The translations under genes were made by a program, and so were the position numbers. DNA of 64,000 nucleotides, taken from Frateuria_A yonginensis. GTDB taxonomy: Bacteria > Pseudomonadota > Gammaproteobacteria > Xanthomonadales > Rhodanobacteraceae. Positions 57,994 through 64,000 of this stretch are shown piece by piece. The stretch is taken from NCBI RefSeq assembly GCF_037137055.1, contig NZ_JBBBNY010000007.1:1-64000 (forward strand). The letters are read 5' to 3'. The notes beneath the pieces were generated by a model. The model worked only from the letters and a program-made list of their open reading frames with translations, did not search any database and was not told the DNA's origin. Within the stretch, counting starts at the first letter, position 1; each line of letters begins with the position of its first letter.

Positions 57994-59469
57994 TTACTCC
58001 TCGTCCAGCTCCGGCAGCGGCACCGAGATGCGGCACACCAGCCCGCTCTCGCGGTAATCGATGCTCACGGCGCCGTTGCTCGCCGGATTGAGGCTGCGTT
58101 CGATCAACCGGGTACCGAAGCCCTTGCGGGTGGGCGGACGCACCGGCGGGCCGTCGTGCTCGATCCAGGCCAGGTGCAGGATGCGCCGGCCGGTGGAATC
58201 CTCGCCGACCCGCCAGTGGATGCGCACGCCGCCGCCACGGTCGCCCAGCGCGCCGTACTTGATCGCGTTGGTGGCCAGCTCGTGCAAGGCCAGCGCGAAG
58301 GACAGCGCGTGCTGGGGCGACAGCCGCACGCGCGGTCCGTCGATCTCGAAGCGCTCGCTGCCGCGGAAGTTGTGCGAGCGCGCCATCTGCGCCACCAGGT
58401 CGCTCAGCAGGGCGCTCTGCCAGTGCTCGCGGGTGAGCACGTCGTGGGCGTGGGAAAGCGAGATCAGGCGGGCGTTGAAGACCTCCGCGGCGCTCTCCAC
58501 CGAGTCGGCCCCGCTGAAGGACTGCGCCGCCAGCGACTGCACGATCGCCAGGGTGTTCTTCACCCGGTGGTTGAGCTCGTTGATCATGGTGCGCTGCTGC
58601 TGTTCGGCGAGCTTGCGCTCCTGCACGTCGACCATCACGCCGGCGAAGCAGGTCGGGTGGCCCTGCTCGTCGTGCTCGCAGCGCCCGGACGCCTCGACCC
58701 ACAGGTAGCCGTCGTCCGGTTGGCGGATGCGGTACTGGCAGCGGAACGGCGCCTTGCGGCGCATGGTCTCGTCGATGCGCACCTCCAGTTCGGGCAGGTC
58801 CTGCGGATGGACCCGCTCGAGGAAGGTGCGTGCCGGCAGCCCCGCGGCGGCCTCGGCCGGGTCGAGCGAGAAGCTGCGCGCGAAGCGGCTGTCGGCGGTG
58901 ACCTTGCCGGTCTGCACGTCCCACAGCCAGGTGCCGATGACCGCGCCGGAGTCCAGCGCCAGCTCGACCTGCTCGCGCGCGCGGCGGTAGGCGCGCTCGG
59001 CCAGCACGCGCGCGGTGGTCTCCACCACGATGGCGAGGAAGCCGCGCGGGGTCCCGTCGGCGTCGCGCAGCGGCGTGTACTCCAGGTCCAGCCAGACGGT
59101 CTCGGCATGGCCGTTGCGGAACAGCACCAGCGGCTTGTCCTTGTACGAAAGCGAGCGGCCGGTCAGCGCCACGTCCAGCACGTGCTGGTTGAAATCGGCC
59201 ACTTCCGGCCAGGCGGCGAGCACGTTGAGGCCCAGCAGGTACGGATGGCGGGCACCGGCGAATCCGGCGTAGGCGTCGTTGTAGATGATCTGCGCATCCG
59301 GCCCCCAGACCATCGTCATCGGCAGGTTGGACGCCAGCGTGATGTCCACCGCGGTGCGCAGCGCCTGCGGCCACTGTGCCATCGGCCCCAGGGCCGTGGA
59401 CGACCAGTCGTACGCGCGCACGCGTTCGATCATCCTGGGCCGATCCTGCGTCCGTTCGTCGTGATCCAT
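57994..59469 (-). CDS. HWE-family sensor kinase with two PAS domains
   Basis: 491 residues, no transmembrane segments. PAS-like regions about 40-155 (MVWGPDAQIIYNDAYAGFAG) and about 165-290 (SGAVIGTWLWDVQTGKVTAD, YLWVEASGRCEHDEQGHPTC) precede the HWE kinase core: phospho-acceptor His301 in NELNHRVKNTLAIVQSLAAQ, HELATNAIKYGALGDRGG (N box), the W-x-E motif WIEHDGPPV and KGFGTRLIERSL (G box). There is no LOV Cys (GRNCRFLQ), so it is not a blue-light sensor. Its regulator is not adjacent. Convergent with motB with 3 bp between. Confidence 0.93.
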   Translation of the reverse strand: MDHDERTQDRPRMIERVRAYDWSSTALGPMAQWPQALRTAVDITLASNLPMTMVWGPDAQIIYNDAYAGFAGARHPYLLGLNVLAAWPEVADFNQHVLDVALTGRSLSYKDKPLVLFRNGHAETVWLDLEYTPLRDADGTPRGFLAIVVETTARVLAERAYRRAREQVELALDSGAVIGTWLWDVQTGKVTADSRFARSFSLDPAEAAAGLPARTFLERVHPQDLPELEVRIDETMRRKAPFRCQYRIRQPDDGYLWVEASGRCEHDEQGHPTCFAGVMVDVQERKLAEQQQRTMINELNHRVKNTLAIVQSLAAQSFSGADSVESAAEVFNARLISLSHAHDVLTREHWQSALLSDLVAQMARSHNFRGSERFEIDGPRVRLSPQHALSFALALHELATNAIKYGALGDRGGGVRIHWRVGEDSTGRRILHLAWIEHDGPPVRPPTRKGFGTRLIERSLNPASNGAVSIDYRESGLVCRISVPLPELDEE

Positions 59470-59566
59470 GCGTGGGGCGCTTCTCGGGTGACTCTATTCT
59501 TTCCACTGTAGAAAGCCATCCATGTATGGCTCGTTATGCCGGCGCCAGGCAGGTCCGGCCCCCCGG

Positions 59567-60304
59567 TCAGGCGCCCCCGGGGCGACGCGTGCGCGCCAGC
59601 TCGCCGCGAAGGTGGCGATCCAGCTCGGCGAGGCGGGCGGGGGTGCCCACATCGGTCCAGGCGCCGCGGTGGTGCGTACCGTGCGCCAGCCCGGCATCCA
59701 TCGCCGCGCGCAGCAGCGGCGCGAGCCGGAATCGGGGCGGGCGCTCGGCGGCGCCCGGCGCGTCCCCGACCAGTGCGGGCCAGTCACGTAGCAACTCACG
59801 CCGGTAGACGCCGATACCGCTGAAGGTCAGCCGCCGGGTGCCGGTCGCGTGCAGGCGACCGTCGCCGTCGAGCATGAAATCGCCGTCCGGATGATGGGCG
59901 GGATTGTCCACCATTACCAGATGTGCGAGGCCCTGCGGCGCTGCCGGCAGGGCGGCGTAGTCGACGTCGCTGTGGATGTCGCCGTTGATCGCCAGGAACG
60001 GCCCCTCGCCGAGCAGGGACAGCGCATTGAGCATGCCGCCGCCGGTCTCCAGTGGCGCGGGACCCTCGTAGGCGTAGCGGATGCGCAGCCCCCATCGGCT
60101 GCCGTCGCCGAGCCGCTCCGGGAACTGCTCGGCCAGGTGCGAGGTGTTGATCACCACGTAGTGCACGCCGGCGGCGGCGAGTTTTTCCAGATGCCACACG
60201 ATCAGCGACTTGCCGCCGGCCTCGAGCAGCGGCTTGGGCGTGTGCTCGGTGAGCGGGCGCATGCGCTCGCCCAGCCCCGCGGCGAAGATCAATGCGTGCC
60301 TCAT
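59567..60304 (-). CDS. murU: N-acetylmuramate-1-phosphate uridylyltransferase (MurU)
   Basis: 245 residues of nucleotidyltransferase fold: AAGLGERMRPLTEHTPKPLL is the substrate-binding signature, EGPFLAINGDIHSDVDYAAL the metal-binding Asp. It joins MurNAc-1-P to UMP from UTP to make UDP-MurNAc in peptidoglycan recycling. Its start overlaps the stop of the kinase gene by four bases (ATGA), giving the amgK-murU pair known from Pseudomonas. It bypasses the fosfomycin-sensitive MurA step. Confidence 0.94.
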   Translation of the reverse strand: MRHALIFAAGLGERMRPLTEHTPKPLLEAGGKSLIVWHLEKLAAAGVHYVVINTSHLAEQFPERLGDGSRWGLRIRYAYEGPAPLETGGGMLNALSLLGEGPFLAINGDIHSDVDYAALPAAPQGLAHLVMVDNPAHHPDGDFMLDGDGRLHATGTRRLTFSGIGVYRRELLRDWPALVGDAPGAAERPPRFRLAPLLRAAMDAGLAHGTHHRGAWTDVGTPARLAELDRHLRGELARTRRPGGA

Positions 60305-61335
60305 GCGGCGGCCGGCACGGTGAGGTCGCGCTGCCCCACGGCGCGGTCGATCAGCGCGGCGAGGTCGGCCAGCTCCGGGTAGCGTCGCGCCACGGCGAGC
60401 ACGTAGTCGAGCACGCGCGGCAGGTCGGCCAGGTAGCCGCGCTTGCCGTCGCGGTACCACAGGCGGCAGAAGATGCCGAGCACCTTGAGGTGCCGCTGCA
60501 GGCCGATCAGGTCGAACCAGCGTGTGAAGCGCGCGGGGTCCAGCGAGGCATCCAGCAGCCCTGCCGCGACTGCGCGGGTCCGGTAGGCCTCGACCCAGCG
60601 GGCCACCCGCGCCTCGTCCCAGGCGATGTAGCAGTCGCGCAGCAACGAGGCCAGGTCGTAGGCCAGCGGGCCGTGCAGGGCGCCCTGGAAGTCGATGATG
60701 CCCGGGTTCCACCACGGCGGTTCACTGCCGGCCGGCGGATCGACCAGCATCAGGTTGCGGCTGTGGAAGTCGCGGTGCACGAACACCCGTGGCTGTTCCG
60801 CGGCGTTGTGCAGCAGCGTGGTGAACGCACCCTCGATCACGTCCCATGCCTCGCACGCGGGCGTGTAGCCTAGGTGGCGCTGCAGGAACCACTCGGGCAT
60901 GAGCTCGAGCTCGCGCTGCAGGAAGGCGTGGTTGTACGGCGGCAGGTCGGCGCCGTCGACGGCGGTCTGGATGCGCAGCAGCGCGTCCATCGCCCGGCCG
61001 TACAGCGCGTCGGCGCTGCGTTCGTCCAGGGCGGGCAGGTACGGACGGTTGCCGAGGTCCTCGATCAGCAGGAAGCCCTGCGCCAGGTCGTGCGCGTGCA
61101 CCGCCGGCACGTGCAGCCCGGCGGCATGCAGGCGCCGGCCGATCGCCAGCCAGGGGGCGGGGTCCTCCAGCGCCGGCGGGGAGTCCATCACGATCCAGCT
61201 GCGCTCTCCGTGCCGCGTGCGCCAGTAGCTGCGGAAGCTGGCGTCGGCCGAGGCCGGCGCGAGGACCAGCGTGGGATCGCCGAGGGTGGCGCGGGTCCAG
61301 GCGAGGCGTTCGGCGGCGCGGTCGGGGACGGTCAT
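60301..61335 (-). CDS. amgK: Anomeric MurNAc/GlcNAc kinase (AmgK)
   Basis: 344 residues of the aminoglycoside phosphotransferase/choline kinase superfamily: catalytic HRD as VFVHRDFHSRNLMLVD, metal-binding DFQ in GIIDFQGALHGPLAYDLASL. The N-terminus (SADASFRSYWRTRHGERSWI) is typical. It phosphorylates MurNAc at C1, feeding MurU. ATG 61335 (MTVPDRAA) was chosen; a TTG at 61362 is less likely. amgK-murU is an operon. Confidence 0.93.
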   Translation of the reverse strand: MTVPDRAAERLAWTRATLGDPTLVLAPASADASFRSYWRTRHGERSWIVMDSPPALEDPAPWLAIGRRLHAAGLHVPAVHAHDLAQGFLLIEDLGNRPYLPALDERSADALYGRAMDALLRIQTAVDGADLPPYNHAFLQRELELMPEWFLQRHLGYTPACEAWDVIEGAFTTLLHNAAEQPRVFVHRDFHSRNLMLVDPPAGSEPPWWNPGIIDFQGALHGPLAYDLASLLRDCYIAWDEARVARWVEAYRTRAVAAGLLDASLDPARFTRWFDLIGLQRHLKVLGIFCRLWYRDGKRGYLADLPRVLDYVLAVARRYPELADLAALIDRAVGQRDLTVPAAA

Positions 61336-61385
61336 GGGCACGGTAACGAGGGGGAAGGCCAAAGCTTAGCGCGGCCAACGCGTCT

Positions 61386-61412
61386 GCTGTTCCCTCTCCC
61401 TCCGGGAGGGGC
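61386..61412. repeat. Small GC-rich inverted repeat before the sugar dehydrogenase gene
   Basis: 'ccctctccctccgggagg' reads as an inverted repeat around ccctccgggaggg. It has no T tract and resembles the repeat at 18976. It sits between amgK and the divergent nucleotide-sugar dehydrogenase gene. Weak. Confidence 0.35.
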
Positions 61413-61538
61413 GCCCAAGGCGGCGATGCAGCACGCGGAGGCTGACCCGACCCTCATCCATCCCACTCCCGACCGGCGAGGGGCTCAAGCCACCCGGCTT
61501 CCTGTACCCTCAACGCATTTCGGCTGCATCCAGGTTCC

Positions 61539-62813
61539 ATGGAATCCCACACCCCCGCGCGCATCGGCATCATCGGACTGGGCTACGTCGGCTTGCCGCT
61601 GGCGGTGGAGTTCGGCCGCCACTTCGACACGCTGGGTTACGACATCGACGCGGCGCGCATCGCGGAGCTGCGCGGCGGCAGCGACCACACGCTGGAAACC
61701 AGCCCGGAACAGCTGCGCGCGGCCACCCGGCTGCGCTTCACGGAGCGGGCGCAGGACCTGGCCGGCTGCAACGTCTACATCGTCACCGTGCCCACGCCCA
61801 TCGACGAGGCACAGCGGCCGGACCTCAAGCCGCTGGAGGCGGCCTGCCGCATGCTCGGGCCGTTGCTCGGGCGCGGCGACGTGGTGGTCTTCGAATCCAC
61901 CGTGTATCCCGGCACCACCGAGGAGGTCTGCGTGCCGCTGCTGGCCGCCGGCTCGGGGCTGCGCTTCAACGTGGACTTCTTCTGCGGCTACAGTCCGGAG
62001 CGGATCAACCCGGGCGACCACGCGCGGCGCGTGACCGACATCGTCAAGCTGACCTCCGGCTCCACCCCCGAGGCGGCCGAGCGGGTCGACGCGCTCTACC
62101 GCACCATCATCCGCGCCGGCACGCACAAGACCTCGTCGATCCGCGTGGCGGAGGCGGCCAAGGTGATCGAAAACGTGCAGCGCGACGTCAACATCGCGCT
62201 GGTCAACGAGCTGGCGCTGATCTTCCACCGGCTCGGCATCGACACCGAGGAGGTGCTCACCGCGGCCGGCACCAAGTGGAACTTCCTGCCGTTCCGCCCG
62301 GGTCTGGTCGGCGGCCACTGCATCGGCGTGGACCCGTACTACCTCACCCACAAGGCCGAGGTGACCGGCTACCACCCGGAGCTGATCCTGGCCGCGCGGC
62401 GCATCAACAGCCGCATGGGCAGCTACGTGGCCGACCGCGTGATCCGCCTGATGAGCGAGCGGCGCCTGCACATCGTCGACGCGCGCGTGCTGGTGCTGGG
62501 CTTCGCCTTCAAGGAAAACTGCCCGGATCTGCGCAACACGCGGGTGATCGACATCGTGCGCGAGCTGGAGTCCTCCGCCGCGCAGGTGGACGTGTACGAC
62601 CCCTGGGTGGACCCGGTCGAGGCCGAGCGCGCCTACCGCGTGCGGCTGGTGGAGCAGCCGGGCGAGGGCTACGACGCGATCATCGTCGCCGTGGCGCACC
62701 GCCAGTTCCGCGACATGGGCGCCGAGCGCATTCGTGCGCTGGGCCGGCCCGGGGCGGTGATCTACGACGTCAAGTCGGTGCTGCCGCAGGAGGCGGTCGA
62801 CGGCCGGCTGTAG
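61539..62813 (+). CDS. UDP-N-acetyl-hexosamine dehydrogenase (TviB/WbpO type)
   Basis: 424 residues. Rossmann GIIGLGYVGLPLAVEFGRHF, middle domain (RVAEAAKVIENVQRDVNIAL), and the catalytic Cys in LVGGHCIGVDPYYLTHKAEV; C-terminal GFAFKENCPDLRNTRVIDIV. This is the nucleotide-sugar dehydrogenase family that oxidises UDP-GlcNAc or UDP-GalNAc to the uronate using NAD. It serves surface polysaccharides. It is a lone gene, as is the epimerase 46 kb away. Confidence 0.93.
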   Translation: MESHTPARIGIIGLGYVGLPLAVEFGRHFDTLGYDIDAARIAELRGGSDHTLETSPEQLRAATRLRFTERAQDLAGCNVYIVTVPTPIDEAQRPDLKPLEAACRMLGPLLGRGDVVVFESTVYPGTTEEVCVPLLAAGSGLRFNVDFFCGYSPERINPGDHARRVTDIVKLTSGSTPEAAERVDALYRTIIRAGTHKTSSIRVAEAAKVIENVQRDVNIALVNELALIFHRLGIDTEEVLTAAGTKWNFLPFRPGLVGGHCIGVDPYYLTHKAEVTGYHPELILAARRINSRMGSYVADRVIRLMSERRLHIVDARVLVLGFAFKENCPDLRNTRVIDIVRELESSAAQVDVYDPWVDPVEAERAYRVRLVEQPGEGYDAIIVAVAHRQFRDMGAERIRALGRPGAVIYDVKSVLPQEAVDGRL

Positions 62814-62825
62814 GGCGGCAGCATG

Positions 62826-62909
62826 GTGGGGGCGAGCTTGCTCGCGACGCCTTTGCTGATGGGCATGGAACCAAGCAAGAGCAACGCCGGCAAGCTCGCT
62901 CCTGCAGGT
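62826..62909. repeat. Dispersed repeat, copy D (inverted pair)
   Basis: GTGGGGGCGAGCTTGCTCGC (62826 on) and, about 40 bases later, GCCGGCAAGCTCGCTCCTGC (62886 on). The same family as copies A-C. It lies between the sugar dehydrogenase and the Rrf2 gene. Confidence 0.72.
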
Positions 62910-62948
62910 GCCGGCCGGCTTGCCGTGTCCGGTTGACCGCGGAACGTT

Positions 62949-62975
62949 TAATCCGTACCATTTTGGTCTGGATTA
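62949..62975 (+). promoter_or_regulatory. Palindromic operator before the Rrf2 gene
   Basis: TAATCC (62949-62954) and GGATTA (62970-62975) flank ACC-ATTTT-GGT, giving a two-level palindrome 13 bp before the ATG of the SUF regulator. Rrf2 proteins autorepress at such sites; the dyad is likely the regulator's own binding site. Confidence 0.65.
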
Positions 62976-62988
62976 AGAGGCCGATTCC

Positions 62989-63444
62989 ATGCTGCGCGTC
63001 AGCCGTCTTACCGACTACGCCACGGTGGTGATGACCTGCATCGCCGCCCACCCGCACGACGTGCTGAGCACGGCGCAGATCGCCGACGAGGCGCGGCTGG
63101 AGCTGCCGACCGTGAGCAAGCTGCTCAAGTCGCTGGGGCACGCCGGGCTGGTCGAGTCGTTCCGCGGCGTCAACGGCGGCTACCGCCTCGCGCGGCCGGC
63201 GACCGAGATCAGCCTGGCGCAGATCGTCGAGGCGATGGAGGGGCCGATCGGCATGACCGAATGCAGCGTCGAGGGCCAGTGCGGTCGCGAATCGCAATGT
63301 GGCGTGCGCGGCAGCTGGCGGCACATCAGCAACGTGCTGGACAACGCACTGCGCGCGGTGAGCCTGGCCGACATGCTGCAACCGCCGCGCCCGGCGGAGG
63401 CCACCGTGGCGCTGAGCGAACTGAAGGGCAGGACCCACGCATGA
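62989..63444 (+). CDS. SUF-system Fe-S cluster regulator (Rrf2/IscR family)
   Basis: 151 residues. The winged helix is MLRVSRLTDYATVVMTCIAA, LSTAQIADEARLELPTVSKL, LKSLGHAGLVESFRGVNGGY. The Fe-S ligand loop has Cys92, Cys98 and Cys104 (ECSVEGQCGRESQC). It senses cluster status and controls suf. Its stop overlaps sufB by four bases. The palindrome upstream is its probable operator. Confidence 0.93.
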   Translation: MLRVSRLTDYATVVMTCIAAHPHDVLSTAQIADEARLELPTVSKLLKSLGHAGLVESFRGVNGGYRLARPATEISLAQIVEAMEGPIGMTECSVEGQCGRESQCGVRGSWRHISNVLDNALRAVSLADMLQPPRPAEATVALSELKGRTHA

Positions 63445-64000
63445 CAGCCGAATCGATCGAAAGCCGCGCCGACAACGCCGTGCTGCGCGAGAACGCCGAG
63501 GTCGCCGAGGCGCTCGGCCGCAACTACGCGGCCGGCTTCGTCACCGACATCGAAAGCGAGAGCCTGCCGCCGGGCCTCGACGAGGACATCATCCGCCAGC
63601 TCTCGGCGATCAAGCGCGAGCCGGAGTGGATGACCGAGTGGCGCCTGGCCGCCTTCCGCCACTGGCGGAACATGCCGCAGCCGGACTGGGCCAAGCTCAA
63701 GATCGACCCGATCGACTACCAGGCGATCAGCTACTACTCCGCGCCCAAGAAAGGCCCCAGGTCGCTGGACGAGGTCGATCCCAAGCTGCTGGAAACCTAC
63801 GAGAAGCTTGGCGTGCCGCTGCACGAGCGCGCGGCGCTGGCCGGCGTGGCGGTGGACGCGGTGTTCGACTCGGTGTCGGTCGGCACCACCTTTCGTGCCA
63901 AGCTGGCCGAAGCCGGCGTGATCTTCTGCTCGATGAGCGAGGCGATCCGCGAGAATCCCGAACTGGTGCGCAAGTACCTGGGCAGCGTGGTGCCGCCGGG
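63441..64000 (+). CDS. sufB: Fe-S cluster assembly protein SufB (3' end outside the window)
   Basis: The first 186 residues of SufB: NAVLRENAEVAEALGRNYAA, GLDEDIIRQLSAIKREPEWM, TEWRLAAFRHWRNMPQPDWA, KLKIDPIDYQAISYYSAPKK, cut by the window edge. SufB with SufC and SufD is the scaffold for Fe-S assembly. ATG 63441 overlaps the regulator's TGA (ATGA), so sufB is in the same operon. Confidence 0.95.
   Translation, partial: MTAESIESRADNAVLRENAEVAEALGRNYAAGFVTDIESESLPPGLDEDIIRQLSAIKREPEWMTEWRLAAFRHWRNMPQPDWAKLKIDPIDYQAISYYSAPKKGPRSLDEVDPKLLETYEKLGVPLHERAALAGVAVDAVFDSVSVGTTFRAKLAEAGVIFCSMSEAIRENPELVRKYLGSVVPP

Noticed and set aside
57994..59469. HWE kinase as a blue-light LOV sensor
   Set aside because: The LOV Cys motif is absent from both PAS regions.

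Overview
The window is high-GC, densely packed chromosomal DNA. Gene content and order point to a gammaproteobacterium of the Xanthomonadales, most likely Rhodanobacteraceae (Dyella, Rhodanobacter, Luteibacter or Frateuria relatives). Supporting signs are the thrS-infC-rpmI-rplT-pheS-pheT-ihfA-merR cluster followed by tRNA-Pro, an Oar-like TonB-dependent receptor, tgt-yajC-secD-secF, an Rrf2-suf operon and dispersed 'taggagcgggcttgctcgcg' repeats. The family placement is inference from gene content; no database was searched.

Layout. 1-0.73 kb: the 3' part of an IS3-family transposase sits inside the start of an MFS transporter gene, leaving a 31-codon remnant. 1-7.7 kb: small accessory genes (TfoX-N protein, truncated haemoglobin plus ABM monooxygenase with a divergent HxlR regulator, GNAT, CYTH-like, VOC, a frameshifted unknown, a YCII/ECF sigma pair). 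This part contains several suspect indels and an obvious assembly scar of poly-G, poly-A and 10 Ns at 6.3-6.5 kb. 7.8-15.3 kb: flippase-like membrane protein, cupin, methyltransferase, truncated AraC regulator, HemJ-like protein, secreted alpha/beta hydrolase and a UDP-glucuronate 4-epimerase. 15.4-23.3 kb: the translation cluster, with what looks like a ribosome-controlled attenuator before thrS and an ATC start for infC. 23.7-33 kb: TonB receptor, serA divergent from a D-2-hydroxyglutarate dehydrogenase-like flavoprotein, prolyl aminopeptidase, upp and a class III aminotransferase. 33-38 kb: an ABC exporter with two tandem DesK-type kinases and one regulator. 38-41.2 kb: enoyl-CoA hydratase and a Fur-box-controlled feoA-feoB-Cys-rich gene set. 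41.2-48 kb: J-protein/HscC chaperone pair, acyl-CoA carboxylase beta subunit, Ala-rich lipoprotein and thiolase. 48-56 kb: subtilase autotransporter, tgt, yajC, secD, secF. 56-61.3 kb: motAB behind a sigma-28-like promoter, an HWE kinase, and amgK-murU for peptidoglycan recycling. 61.5-64 kb: nucleotide-sugar dehydrogenase, a SUF-type Rrf2 regulator with its own palindrome, and the start of sufB, cut by the window edge.

How it works together. Most of the window is housekeeping: tRNA charging, initiation factor and ribosomal proteins, Sec export, queuosine insertion, serine biosynthesis, uracil salvage, Fe-S assembly and iron uptake. The most interesting regulatory readings are the thrS leader (a Thr-Thr leader peptide with two mutually exclusive hairpins), the Fur box on feoA, the sigma-28-like site on motA and the palindrome before the Rrf2 gene. 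The most interesting gene sets are the ABC/two-kinase module, the HscC partner whose J-domain lacks the HPD motif, and the serA/D2HGDH pair. I did not find a convincing wholly novel system. No CRISPR array, prophage or restriction system was seen.
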